Assembly (NCBI GenBank): GCA_018401935.1 | Contig: JAGYJQ010000004.1 | Span: 1 to 64,000 of the forward strand | DNA: 64,000 nucleotides | Reading direction: 5' to 3' | From: Balneolaceae bacterium | Lineage (GTDB): Bacteria; Bacteroidota; Rhodothermia; Balneolales; Balneolaceae | Part shown: positions 8,262 through 17,682 of the stretch, piece by piece | Layout: each line of letters begins with the position of its first letter | Numbering within the stretch: position 1 is the first letter of the stretch | Made by a program: the position numbers and the translations under genes | Notes under the pieces: model-generated | The model's input: only the letters and a program-made list of their open reading frames with translations | Databases searched by the model: none | What the model was told of the DNA's origin: nothing

Positions 8262-10432
8262 TGCTGCCTCCCTGTTTTTTCACTAATTTGTTCGAATGAG
8301 CGTGCCTTACCCCGAAGTGTTACCGTTCTTCCGGGACGAGTGTACTCACCGGCAAGTGGGAACTGTGCGTAGATAGTTCCCGAACCAATACGTTGTGTCT
8401 TAAGACCTAGCTCAGCCAACATGCTATGAGCGGTTCGCATGCTCATTCCGCGCACATCGGGAAGTGCAATGCGTTCAATCTCTTCGGTAGTAGTTTCATT
8501 CAAGGCTATTTTTGGATCCTTATGAGGATTTAACAGGCTTGATTTAGTCTGAGCATTAAGGCGTAATCGGGTTTTCGCAAAAAGAGTGTCCCCAGGGGCT
8601 GGCTGCTGATCCACGATCCAGTCGCCATCACCCTCCATCTCAAAAGGAATGTACAAGGATTCCAACAGTTCTTCGGCTCGATCGGGTGATAAGCCTAACA
8701 AGGATGGAGCAATGGCAAAGGTATTTCTTTTATTCTCTTGTTCAACCAATTGTTGTTGTAGGTCTTGGTCCAAACCGGCAATACGCAGGGCTACCTGCTT
8801 AAAAATTGGACCCGCAGTGTATCCACCATAGCCAACGGGTTTTGGCTCGTCTAACATGATATAGATAACATATTTGGGAGCCTCTACAGGGAAAAAGCCG
8901 ACAAAAGAACCTCTGTACCGATTGGAGTACACCCCATTGACCACTTTCTTCGCTGTTCCTGTTTTACCTGCAATACGTAGACCTGGTATTTGGGCTAAAT
9001 CCCCAGTGCCTGAATCACTAACAACACTCTCAAAAACGGGATAAAGTTCATCCAGCGTTGTAGCTTTGGCTACCTTACGAATTCGGGTTGGTTGGAATTG
9101 TTCAACGATTTTTCCATTTGAATTCGTTATTTCCTTCACCAAATAAGGACGCATCAAATCACCCCGATTAGCAAAAGAAGCGTAGGCTTGAGTAGTTTGC
9201 ATAGGGGTTGCAAGAAGCTCATAACCATGAGACATCCAAGGCAGACTTACCAAACTCCATTCAAATGGTTTTGCCATGCGTCCACTTTCTTCCCCTGCAA
9301 TATCCACATGAGTGGGAGTTCCAAAACCTAAATTACGCGCATATTGGTAGAAGGTATCGTTATCCAATCGCATGGCTATTTCAGCAGTAGCCACGTTGGA
9401 CGATTGTTGAATCACCTCCTCAAAATTCATAGTCCCAAGTGGATCGTGATCTCGTAAGGTAAGCCCATGAAGTTGAACAGTCCCGTCTTCGGGTGTTTCG
9501 AAAAGTTCTCCTTCCTTAATCACCCCCTGTTCTACGGCTGCAATGGCGGTAACTAATTTAAAGGTAGAACCCGGTTCTACCATATCTGCTATGGCAAAAT
9601 TTCGCCGATTTTCTTCGTTAATATCTCCAGGAACATTGGGATCATAGCTTGGGTAATTAGCCATAGCCAAGATTTCCCCTGTGGTAGGGTCCATGATTAT
9701 TCCCGTACCGTAGTTGGCCTTAAATCGCTGAACCCCAACCTGTAATTCGTCCTCTAAAATAGCTTGGATGGAAGCGTCAATCGTAGTGTGCAAATCATAG
9801 CCTTCGATGGGTAGTTTTTTGGGCGCTCCAACATATTCAAATACACGTTGAAGTGCATCTTTGCGCACTTGTTGCACTCCATCAACCCCTCTTAGTTCTT
9901 TATCGTAATAAGACTCGAGGCCAATGCGTCCTTTCATTTCATGATTTACGAAGCCCATGGTATGAGCGGCAAGTGAGCCAAAGGTATAGCTGCGGCGATA
10001 GTTTTCTTCTAAAATAACCCCTCGTATTCCAAGAGTAGCTAGTTGCTCCTTTTGCGAGCCATTCATGTTTTTCTCCATCACTACATAACGGGACCGAGCA
10101 GGGGCCTCGTTTAGAATACCTTGGTAATAGGTTTTGCCTTTACCAGTAGTTCGGCCCAATGTTACTAATACCGTGTCTATGTGCGCCTGTGTTATCCCGG
10201 GTACTTTGGGGTCTAAGGCCATTTTGTAGTCTACGGTGTTGGTAGCTAGCAGGGTGCCATTTCGGTCGTAAATATTACCACGTTCTGCAGGTATAGGCAT
10301 TTCGGTGATGGCTTGCTTGTTCCAGAGTTGACGAAGCCCTTCGCCTTCAATGAAATTAATCCTTACCAATTGAACCAATAATGCCGCTGGTAATAGGAAT
10401 AGAATTCCTAGCATAACAAACATTCGACCCAT
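8258..10432 (-). CDS. ftsI: FtsI-type penicillin-binding protein with PASTA domains
   Basis: 724 residues from the preferred start. A short N-terminus, one membrane anchor (MLGILFLLPAALLVQLV), a PBP dimerisation domain and a transpeptidase domain are visible. Catalytic motifs: STFK (Ser289-Lys292), SSN (344-346) and KTG (490-492). The C-terminus carries two PASTA repeats (SLLGLSPDRAEELLESL... and ALPDVRGMSMRTAHSMLAELGL...). It cross-links septal peptidoglycan with FtsW. A longer form from GTG at 10456 adds eight residues; the ATG at 10432 has AGAGGTG about 6 bases upstream and fits better. Two C-terminal PASTA domains on an FtsI are known in Bacteroidota and Gram-positives but absent from the E. 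coli protein. Confidence 0.95.
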   Translation of the reverse strand: MGRMFVMLGILFLLPAALLVQLVRINFIEGEGLRQLWNKQAITEMPIPAERGNIYDRNGTLLATNTVDYKMALDPKVPGITQAHIDTVLVTLGRTTGKGKTYYQGILNEAPARSRYVVMEKNMNGSQKEQLATLGIRGVILEENYRRSYTFGSLAAHTMGFVNHEMKGRIGLESYYDKELRGVDGVQQVRKDALQRVFEYVGAPKKLPIEGYDLHTTIDASIQAILEDELQVGVQRFKANYGTGIIMDPTTGEILAMANYPSYDPNVPGDINEENRRNFAIADMVEPGSTFKLVTAIAAVEQGVIKEGELFETPEDGTVQLHGLTLRDHDPLGTMNFEEVIQQSSNVATAEIAMRLDNDTFYQYARNLGFGTPTHVDIAGEESGRMAKPFEWSLVSLPWMSHGYELLATPMQTTQAYASFANRGDLMRPYLVKEITNSNGKIVEQFQPTRIRKVAKATTLDELYPVFESVVSDSGTGDLAQIPGLRIAGKTGTAKKVVNGVYSNRYRGSFVGFFPVEAPKYVIYIMLDEPKPVGYGGYTAGPIFKQVALRIAGLDQDLQQQLVEQENKRNTFAIAPSLLGLSPDRAEELLESLYIPFEMEGDGDWIVDQQPAPGDTLFAKTRLRLNAQTKSSLLNPHKDPKIALNETTTEEIERIALPDVRGMSMRTAHSMLAELGLKTQRIGSGTIYAQFPLAGEYTRPGRTVTLRGKARSFEQISEKTGRQQ

Positions 10433-10456
10433 TATGGCACCTCTAAATTCCTGCAC

Positions 10457-10855
10457 TTAGCGGCCCTCCAATATTTGGTCGGCCGGTCCAGCATTAATAA
10501 AGCCCAATTCCCTTGCTTTGCGATAAATATTTGCAGGACCTGTCATCCGATCGTATCGAAGTTTTAGCTCATCATGCACTTGCTGGGTCTGTTCGTAGTC
10601 TCTTTGGAGCTGTTGAACCTGTCCAAGGAGCTCTTGAGTAGCGAATACATGCGTTAGATAAATAAAACCAAAAAATGCCGCCACCAAGGTGAAGGCAATA
10701 ATTTTGGTAGGTTTGAAGGCCGATAACTTGATTCCAGTTCCTTGACCAACTTTTTTACTGGTTTTTTGAGATGGAGAGGGTATGGAATCAGTGGAATTGA
10801 CTTTTCGGAGGTTTGGCTTCACGTTCTGCCTATGCAGGGGGGACGATACCATCAT
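10457..10855 (-). CDS. FtsL-like divisome protein
   Basis: 132 residues. A basic, Ser/Lys-rich cytoplasmic tail (residues 1-50) precedes one membrane helix (IIAFTLVAAFFGFIYLTHVF) and a short periplasmic coiled coil with Leu/Gln heptads (LLGQVQQLQRDYEQTQQVHDELKLRYD), ending in YRKARELGFINAGPADQI. This is the FtsL shape: leucine-zipper-like protein that joins FtsB and FtsQ and activates FtsWI. Sequence conservation in FtsL is low, so the assignment rests on position between rsmH and ftsI and on topology. It overlaps rsmH by 4 bases. The closing R.LGF...P.. segment is also seen at the end of FtsL from other phyla. Confidence 0.8.
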   Translation of the reverse strand: MMVSSPLHRQNVKPNLRKVNSTDSIPSPSQKTSKKVGQGTGIKLSAFKPTKIIAFTLVAAFFGFIYLTHVFATQELLGQVQQLQRDYEQTQQVHDELKLRYDRMTGPANIYRKARELGFINAGPADQILEGR

Positions 10856-11778
10856 GAGCCAGGGTCTCCTACTTTTTCAGCTACTCTAAGTTTGGCACTA
10901 CGAGAGGCTGGGTTTCGATCAATTTCCTGATCGTTCGGGGTAATTACCTGCCGGTTGATGGGCGTTAGGGGACAGACAGGGTTTCCATAAAAATCTTTTT
11001 CGATAAGCCCTTCAAAATTTCCACTCTTCATGAAGTTTTTAACCAACCGATCTTCGAGTGAGTGATAGCTCATAACCACCATTCTCCCACCTGGGGCCAA
11101 TAGCTCAAGTCCTTGTTGTAAGACTTGCTTTAGTACCTCTAATTCTTGATTCACCTCAATACGAATAGCCTGAAATACTCTAGCCAAGCTTTTTATTCTA
11201 AACTTAGGGGGTACTTGTTCACTAATAATAGTGGAGAGCTCTTGAGTACTTTCTATTGGACGGGCATCAATGATACTTTGGGCAATTTTCCGACTACCGC
11301 GCTCTTCTCCATAATGAAATATGAGATCTCTTAGTCGTTCGTAATCGTAGGTATTCACTACATCATACGCGGTTAGGCCCGTGTAGGCTCCCATTCTCAT
11401 GTCAAGGGGACCTTCTTGCTGAAAACTAAATCCTCTTTTAGCTTCTTTGAGTTGATGCGTGGAAACTCCTAAATCCAAAAGGATTCCGGCTACCTGACCT
11501 CTAAAGGGGGGAGGTAAAAGAGTGGACAGGTAGCCGAAGTTTCCTTTTAAAATCGTGCATCTGGGGTCTTCCCCAATACGCTGGCTTGCTGCATCAATAG
11601 CTTGTTGGTCTTGATCTACTCCAAAAACCCTCGCTTGTGGACCTAATTTCTCCAATATAGCTAAGGTATGGCCACCACCACCCAAGGTCGCATCAATGTA
11701 GGTGCCGTTAGGGTCGGTAATTAAATGCTCAATACACTCTTGGAGCATTACCGGTGTATGTTCATAATATGTAGTCAT
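10852..11778 (-). CDS. rsmH: 16S rRNA (cytosine1402-N4)-methyltransferase
   Basis: 308 residues from ATG 11778. RsmH (MraW) methylates N4 of C1402 in 16S rRNA using S-adenosylmethionine. The start HTPVMLQECIEHL, the SAM loop DATLGGGGHTLAIL, GVDQDQQAIDAA, ILLDLGVSTHQL and the later RVFQAIRIEVNQELE and SYHSLEDRLVKNF are all family hallmarks. An alternative ATG at 11790 would add MVNN and overlap mraZ by 11 bases. The internal ATG sits just after the mraZ stop (TAATATG) and gives the family's usual short N-terminus. The end overlaps the ftsL-like gene by 4 bases. Confidence 0.96.
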   Translation of the reverse strand: MTTYYEHTPVMLQECIEHLITDPNGTYIDATLGGGGHTLAILEKLGPQARVFGVDQDQQAIDAASQRIGEDPRCTILKGNFGYLSTLLPPPFRGQVAGILLDLGVSTHQLKEAKRGFSFQQEGPLDMRMGAYTGLTAYDVVNTYDYERLRDLIFHYGEERGSRKIAQSIIDARPIESTQELSTIISEQVPPKFRIKSLARVFQAIRIEVNQELEVLKQVLQQGLELLAPGGRMVVMSYHSLEDRLVKNFMKSGNFEGLIEKDFYGNPVCPLTPINRQVITPNDQEIDRNPASRSAKLRVAEKVGDPGS

Positions 11779-11779
11779 A

Positions 11780-12247
11780 TTATTCACCATCGGAACCGGT
11801 TCCGCCTCCCATTACTTGTTCAAAAATAGCTTCAAAAGCATCGGGATCTAAATCGGCATCCACTTTTGCGAGGACGTCGGGGGACCAAATCTCGATGTAT
11901 TGCCCCATACCAATGAAAATAGCTTTTCCATCGATTTGGGCATAGTTGGTATGCTCAGTGGGGAGAGCAATACGATGTTGTTTGTCCAAAGCGGCGTCTT
12001 CGGCGTAGCGTAAGAAGTTCCGTTTGGCAATTCGGCCAGCTCGGGTAAAGTTGTTGGCCTTAGAGAGGGCGTCTTCCACGTCACGCCACTCGTTTTCGGG
12101 GTATAAATAAAGACAGGTTTCTAATCCACGCACCACCACGAAGCGTTCTTGAGCGTCTGGGCTCAGCACTTTACGCATTTTAGCCGGGAAGGCTATGCGG
12201 CCTTTTGCATCTATACTATGCTCGTATTGACCTTTGAAACTATGCAA
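11780..12247 (-). CDS. mraZ: MraZ transcriptional regulator
   Basis: 155 residues, two AbrB-like SpoVT domains: FKGQYEHSIDAKGRIAFPAKMRK at the N-terminus and LDKQHRIALPTEH in the second half, each with the D..GRI.LP-type turn. MraZ forms a ring-shaped oligomer that binds TGGGN repeats ahead of its own operon and represses it. Such repeats are present upstream here. The start codon is TTG (in-frame M not available before the conserved FKGQYEHS). As first gene of the dcw operon it probably sets the level of the whole cluster. The C-terminus (DPDAFEAIFEQVMGGGTG) is slightly extended compared with the E. coli protein. Confidence 0.95.
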   Translation of the reverse strand: MHSFKGQYEHSIDAKGRIAFPAKMRKVLSPDAQERFVVVRGLETCLYLYPENEWRDVEDALSKANNFTRAGRIAKRNFLRYAEDAALDKQHRIALPTEHTNYAQIDGKAIFIGMGQYIEIWSPDVLAKVDADLDPDAFEAIFEQVMGGGTGSDGE

Positions 12248-12296
12248 GGTGACTAAACGTGGAATTATGATTGCTTTTTTTTGGGTGAGAGAAAGT

Positions 12297-12343
12297 CCCC
12301 ACTATCTCCCACTTTACCCCACAATGTACCCCAAAATTCCCCA
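12297..12343 (-). promoter_or_regulatory. MraZ operator: five TGGGN repeats
   Basis: On the minus strand, TGGGN-type pentamers occur at 12343-12339, 12333-12329, 12321-12317, 12311-12307 and 12301-12297. Steps are 10, 12, 10 and 10 bases, so the sites mostly lie on one face of the helix. Known MraZ boxes are TGGGN direct repeats separated by 5 bases, usually three or four. Five copies overlapping the predicted promoter and placed 50-100 bases before mraZ fit autorepression. Confidence 0.88.
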
Positions 12344-12352
12344 ATCTGTCAA
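12323..12352 (-). promoter_or_regulatory. Predicted dcw operon promoter
   Basis: Reading leftward, TTGACA (12352-12347) is followed after 18 bases by TACATT (12328-12323). These match housekeeping -35 and -10 elements. Two of the MraZ boxes lie in the spacer and others just downstream, so bound MraZ would block polymerase. The consensus is the general bacterial one, not the TTTG/TAnnTTTG type usual in Bacteroidota, so the call is moderate. Confidence 0.5.
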
Positions 12353-12642
12353 GAAAAAAACACTGAGAAGTAAAAAAATACCAAACCGATGTAATTAGGC
12401 CCTATATATAAGGTGTATTTTTTGGTGGGAGAATATGGTGAGAAATCTGTTGGTTGGTCTATTATTGATTATTTCTCGATGGTTTTCATTGAAAAGGAAA
12501 AGGCTGAAAAGGCTGAGGTCAAATAACTCAGGTGAAAAAGTAGGGAGGGGTTATCGGTAAAAAAATGAGACAACTATGGATGCATGAATCCGAGAATTTA
12601 CCAGCGAATTCTTGTATAACCGTTCAGCAAAAATATACCTAC
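12353..12642. other. Intergenic region between metX and mraZ
   Basis: About 290 bases between the end of metX and the mraZ control region. Apart from the possible 41-codon frame described separately, I see no gene, RNA or strong terminator. A poly-A/T-rich patch at 12351-12380 lies directly upstream of the promoter and could act as an UP-like element. Confidence 0.4.
12435..12560 (+). CDS. Possible 41-residue small membrane peptide
   Basis: An ATG frame of 41 codons ending in TAA at 12560. The peptide starts MVRNLLVGLLLIISRWF, a short hydrophobic segment, and continues with a very basic run (KRKRLKRLR) and a polar tail (SNNSGEKVGRGYR). GGGAG lies about 6 bases before the ATG. The helix is short for a full membrane span but suits a membrane-associated small protein. 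It stands alone on the plus strand between mraZ and metX. I do not recognise the family, and a frame of this size can arise by chance. Confidence 0.25.
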   Translation: MVRNLLVGLLLIISRWFSLKRKRLKRLRSNNSGEKVGRGYR

Positions 12643-13677
12643 TTAGGTAGTCGCTAGAAAACGGGATAATATGTGGGTGAGCTGATCAAATTCGATTAAA
12701 AAGGCATCGTGACCATAGGGGGATTCCAGTGCCGTAAATTGAGCGTTGGGTAGGAGCTGGGCCAGATCCTTTTGCTCTGAAATAGGATACAAAGCGTCGG
12801 ATAGTATACCAACTACATGAATGGGGATAGCTAGCTGCTTGGCCACTTCTTTAAAACTACCACGATCTCTGGATATATCATGGGTATCCATAGATCGAGT
12901 GAGTCGCTCATAACTAAGAGCATCGAATCGTTTGTTAAGTTTTTGCCCTTGATAGTCTAGGTAGGATTCGACCTGATAGTAGGGGTGATCCGTTGTTTCA
13001 CGGATTTCTCTGCCGAACTTGGTCTCATAGTCTTCTGGAGAGCGGTAAGTCATCATGCCAATTTGTCGCGCCAAAGAAAGCCCCTGAATTGGAGGTGCAT
13101 CGTTGGTGTACCCGCCTCCCTTCCAGTTTGGATCTTGGTAAATAGCCTGCCGTTGCAAATGACTTAGGCCGATGGACCAGGCCGTGTGAGCTTTGCCCAT
13201 TGCCATCAGGAAAGCTCGTTGAATTCTAGGGTCTATGAAGGCAAATTCTAGAGCAATCATCCCGCCCATAGATCCTCCAATAGCACATTGAATGGAATTA
13301 ATCTGGAGGTGATTCAGTAGATGTTGTTCCATTCGAACGATATCTCTTATGCTTAGCACAGGGAAATCGGGACCATAGGCTTTTTGGGTTTGAGGGTTCC
13401 GACTTTGAGGTCCGGTAGAGCCATAACAACTACCCGGGGTATTGATGCATAGAACATAGTGCTGATCTAAATCAATAGGACTTTCCTGGGTAAAAAAACC
13501 GTGAAACCAATCCTCAGCGTTGCTATCTCCCGTTAACGCATGAAAAATGAGCACCACATTATCTCGATTCTTGTTTAAGGTACCCCAACTATGGTAGCTG
13601 AGTTCAAACTCCTTAAATACAAAACCAGACTCGGTTGTGTATGTTTCGGAAACAAGCAATGTTTTTGGGGTACTCAT
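12643..13677 (-). CDS. metX: Homoserine O-acetyltransferase
   Basis: 344 residues, alpha/beta-hydrolase fold. It activates homoserine with an acyl group from acetyl-CoA for methionine synthesis. The nucleophile elbow is IGGSMGGMIALE (Ser near residue 143), preceded by the family's VLIFHALTGDSN and by NTPGSCYGSTGP. The C-terminus keeps the Asp of the triad in GILSDALYPISEQ and the His in SPYGHDAFLIE. It lies 50 bases after metY on the same strand, so both are expected to share the SAM riboswitch upstream of metY. Acyl preference (acetyl or succinyl) cannot be judged by eye; acetyl is assumed because metY follows. Confidence 0.94.
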   Translation of the reverse strand: MSTPKTLLVSETYTTESGFVFKEFELSYHSWGTLNKNRDNVVLIFHALTGDSNAEDWFHGFFTQESPIDLDQHYVLCINTPGSCYGSTGPQSRNPQTQKAYGPDFPVLSIRDIVRMEQHLLNHLQINSIQCAIGGSMGGMIALEFAFIDPRIQRAFLMAMGKAHTAWSIGLSHLQRQAIYQDPNWKGGGYTNDAPPIQGLSLARQIGMMTYRSPEDYETKFGREIRETTDHPYYQVESYLDYQGQKLNKRFDALSYERLTRSMDTHDISRDRGSFKEVAKQLAIPIHVVGILSDALYPISEQKDLAQLLPNAQFTALESPYGHDAFLIEFDQLTHILSRFLATT

Positions 13678-13727
13678 TTTTTTGCGTCTGTGTAGAAAGC
13701 CAAAGGGGCTGTTTTAAATAAGTGGAA

Positions 13728-15056
<1,329 letters not shown>

Positions 15057-15101
15057 TTAAATGAATGTTATTAGTGAGTCATTAACATCGTGTATGAAAC
15101 G

Positions 15102-15135
15102 AAAAAAGCCTTGCTCGGATGAATTCGAACAAGGC
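15102..15135 (-). terminator. Riboswitch-controlled intrinsic terminator
   Basis: On the minus strand GCCTTG (15135-15130) pairs with CAAGGC (15113-15108), with part of the TTCG/CGAG flanks extending the stem, followed by six T residues at 15107-15102. It lies about 20 bases after the SAM-I aptamer and about 60 before metY, the expected expression platform. Confidence 0.9.
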
Positions 15136-15155
15136 CTAACTATAAGCGGATCGAA

Positions 15156-15296
15156 CTCATCTTTCTTTGGATTGAACAATTCAATCACAAAGCAGGATGT
15201 GGCACCTTGTCTATACATGTGCTCGCCGTCGAGTGACATATATAGCCGGTTGCCAAGGCTTCACAGGGCCTGATCCCTCCGCCTTTCGTAATGAGA
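15156..15296 (-). ncRNA. SAM-I (S-box) riboswitch
   Basis: Reading leftward from 15296: CTCAT opens P1, then GAAAGGCGGAGGGAT, GGCCCTGTGAAGCC, TTGGCAACCGGC, a variable P3 arm, GGTGCCACATCCTGC, and ATGAG closing P1 (15160-15156). The GGAGGGA, GGCCC..TGAAGCC, GGCAACC and GGTGCCA.ATCCTGC blocks are the conserved core of the S-box aptamer. SAM binding would stabilise the aptamer and allow the following terminator to form, turning off metY-metX. The stretch 15297-15387 toward era shows nothing else I can assign except AT-rich sequence where a promoter could lie. Confidence 0.96.
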
Positions 15297-15387
15297 AGCT
15301 AAACTTTTAAAGAACATACAAGCTTAATGAGCTTGAATACCAATACTAACACTGTTCTACTTTTGATGCAAGAGCAAATAAAAAAAA

Positions 15388-16323
15388 TTATTCTCTGTAT
15401 CCTAAATTACGGACCATGTGCTCTTTTTCTCGCCATTTTTCACGTACTTTCACATGCAATTCAAGGTGGACTTGCTTGCCTATAAAGGATTCTATACTTG
15501 CTCGTGATTGTATGCCAAGTTGTTTTATGGCCGCCCCTTTTTTACCTATGATCATTCCTTTTTGAGAGTTTCTGTTGACCACTATATCGGCCATAATTCG
15601 ATCTATATCAGGGGATTCCTGATATTCTAAAATTTCAACAGTGGCCGAATAGGGTAATTCCTCATGATAGTTTAAGAAGAGCTGTTCACGAATGAATTCT
15701 GATACAAAAAATCGGACTGGGTGCTCACTGAGTTCATCCTTAGGGTAAAAGGCAGGGCCTTTGGGCAGTTTGGTTTTGAGTTGATCGATTAAGGCCGGAA
15801 TACCATGCTGTTCGAGCGCTGATATGGCTTGAATCCCTGCAAAAGTGAAGGCCTCTTCATACGCTTCTTGCACTTTTTTTAGCCACTCTTCGGACACCGT
15901 ATCCATCTTGTTCAATACCAATATAACGGGTTTGTGCTGAGATCGGACGTGTCCTAATAATTCGTGATCAACCAATTCAGTAGGAGCGTTTGGGGCATTT
16001 TTTCTGTCCCGTTCCTGCTGTATAAAACTCCGCTTAAGATCAACCAATAAGAGCATGACATCCGCTTCTTTTTCGGCCTTTTCAACAAAACGCATCATCG
16101 CTTTTTGGAGTTCGTATTTGGGCTGGATAATGCCAGGAGTATCTAAAAAAATGATTTGGCAATCTTCCTCACTATAGATCCCCATGATTTGATGGCGGGT
16201 GGTCTGTGCTTTATGTGTGGCGATGGAAAGTTTACTTCCAAGGAGAGCATTCATCAGGGTGGACTTACCAGCATTAGGTCGTCCTAGAATAGCGGCGTAT
16301 CCAGAAAAATGAGTGGAACTCAT
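15388..16323 (-). CDS. era: GTPase Era
   Basis: 311 residues. Era is an essential GTPase with a C-terminal KH domain that binds the 3' end of 16S rRNA during 30S assembly. GTPase motifs: GRPNAGKSTLMN (G1, about residues 13-24), TTRHQIMGI (G2 region), LDTPGII (G3), LNKMD (G4) and SAL (G5). The KH part shows VVNRNSQKGMIIGKKGAAIKQLG near residues 250-272, the Era-type variant GxxG loop. The start ATG overlaps the pdxJ stop by one base (TAATG), so the two are co-translated. The riboswitch starts about 90 bases after its end. Confidence 0.97.
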   Translation of the reverse strand: MSSTHFSGYAAILGRPNAGKSTLMNALLGSKLSIATHKAQTTRHQIMGIYSEEDCQIIFLDTPGIIQPKYELQKAMMRFVEKAEKEADVMLLLVDLKRSFIQQERDRKNAPNAPTELVDHELLGHVRSQHKPVILVLNKMDTVSEEWLKKVQEAYEEAFTFAGIQAISALEQHGIPALIDQLKTKLPKGPAFYPKDELSEHPVRFFVSEFIREQLFLNYHEELPYSATVEILEYQESPDIDRIMADIVVNRNSQKGMIIGKKGAAIKQLGIQSRASIESFIGKQVHLELHVKVREKWREKEHMVRNLGYRE

Positions 16324-17078
16324 TAACGCTGCTCCTCAGTTACCTGTTCTATAATGGTCATATAGGCCTGAACTGTGCTGGCTAAGCCGTGATAAACAGC
16401 TTCGCTTATGAGTGCATGTCCTATGCTGATATCGGCTAGATGTGGGACGGCGCGAAGAAAGGGGGCTAGGTTTTTTTGGTTTAGGCCATGCCCGGCGTTA
16501 ACTTTTAGCCCGGCAGCGTGCGCCATTTTAGCGGCCGTTGCTAGGCGGTGTAGTTCTGCCTGTGCGGCGGATGGGGAGGAGGCATTGGCGTAGATTCCGG
16601 TGTGGAGCTCAATGGCGTCACTGCCTAGTTCTATAGCCCCTTTTATGTCGTCTGGATTGGGGTCTACGAATAAACTTATTTCAACCTTTGAACCGGCAGC
16701 ACCGTCACGAATGGCTGGAAATACACGATTTTTGAAGTCCTCGAAGACCGATGCTAAATTCAATCCGCCTTCGGTGGTTAGTTCTTCCCGACCTTCTGGA
16801 ACCAAGGTGCATATATCGGGTTGTATCTGATGCAGTAAGGCGATCATTTCCTCAGTAGCGGCCATTTCAAAATCCAATACCCCTTGTACCGCTTTCTTGA
16901 GTTCAGGTAGATCGTGATCCATGATATGACGACGATCTCCCCTCAAGTGAAAGACGATTCCAGCAGCGCCTGCTTGTTCGCAAATTCGGGCGGCCTGTGC
17001 AGGTACTGGATAGCCTTCCCCCCGAGCATTTCGGAGTGTAGCAATATGATCAATATTCACTAAGAGTTGAATGGGCAT
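16323..17078 (-). CDS. pdxJ: Pyridoxine 5'-phosphate synthase
   Basis: 251 residues, TIM-barrel PdxJ. It condenses 3-amino-1-hydroxyacetone phosphate with 1-deoxyxylulose 5-phosphate to give pyridoxine 5'-phosphate. The N-terminus VNIDHIATLRNARGEGYPVP, then GIVFHLRGDRRHIMDHDL (the phosphate and catalytic loops), SLFVDPNPDDI, IELHTGIYA and the final VNAGHGLNQKNL and DISIGHALISEAV are all standard. Pairing with era is seen in several phyla. The start lies 86 bases from the divergent NlpC/P60 gene. Confidence 0.97.
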   Translation of the reverse strand: MPIQLLVNIDHIATLRNARGEGYPVPAQAARICEQAGAAGIVFHLRGDRRHIMDHDLPELKKAVQGVLDFEMAATEEMIALLHQIQPDICTLVPEGREELTTEGGLNLASVFEDFKNRVFPAIRDGAAGSKVEISLFVDPNPDDIKGAIELGSDAIELHTGIYANASSPSAAQAELHRLATAAKMAHAAGLKVNAGHGLNQKNLAPFLRAVPHLADISIGHALISEAVYHGLASTVQAYMTIIEQVTEEQR

Positions 17079-17163
17079 AGTCTGTTTCAGAAATTAGGTT
17101 ATACAAATAATTTACTAAATTAGTACATCATCTACTGTTAACCCAAATATCGTACTAAATCGT

Positions 17164-17682
17164 TTGAAGTTTTCTGCATTACATGGTGTAGTATTCATAA
17201 GCCTTTTTTTAGGTGCATGCGGTGGCACCAAAAGTATATCGGTATCATCGCCAACCAAAGAAGATAAACCTGGCTTTATTCCCACTATGAGCCGGTCGGC
17301 AGGTTTAGGAGAAGTACGGACCTTCAACCGGTTGAAACGAGCATACACAGAATGGAGAGGGACCCCTTATCAATGGGGTGGAACCACCCTTAAAGGAATT
17401 GATTGTTCTGCTTTTATGCAGGTGATTTTTGATGAGTATTTGGGCGAAAAACTGCCTCGTACAACCTTGGAACAGATGAAGGTGGGAAAAAAAGTACGGC
17501 GCAAGCGAGTGGATTTAGGAGATTTGGTTTTCTTTAAGACTGGACCAACCACCTATCATGTGGGCGTAATGGTAGATCGACGGCACTTTTTGCATGCAGG
17601 TACGACCGGTGGGGTCATGATATCCAATCTTAATGCACGTTACTGGAGCGTGCGTTATTTGTCAGCTAGGCGAGTGCTTTAA
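17164..17682 (+). CDS. NlpC/P60-family lipoprotein peptidase
   Basis: 172 residues. A lipoprotein signal is present (LFLGAC, Cys19), followed by a Ser/Thr/Pro-rich linker and an NlpC/P60 domain from about residue 55. The catalytic Cys81 is in GIDCSAF, with His132 (YHVGV) and His144 (FLHAG) as expected for the papain-like triad. Such enzymes cut cell-wall peptides, usually at D-Glu-DAP bonds, here probably at the outer membrane facing the periplasm. The only in-frame start before the signal peptide is TTG. The gene converges with the GlmU-like gene, their ends overlapping by 4 bases. Similar to the E. coli Spr/MepS type in layout. Confidence 0.9.
   Translation: MKFSALHGVVFISLFLGACGGTKSISVSSPTKEDKPGFIPTMSRSAGLGEVRTFNRLKRAYTEWRGTPYQWGGTTLKGIDCSAFMQVIFDEYLGEKLPRTTLEQMKVGKKVRRKRVDLGDLVFFKTGPTTYHVGVMVDRRHFLHAGTTGGVMISNLNARYWSVRYLSARRVL

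Noticed and set aside
10433-10456. GTG start for FtsI directly after the ftsL-like stop
   Set aside because: An ATG 24 bases later has a better AGAGGTG site and gives the usual short N-terminus.
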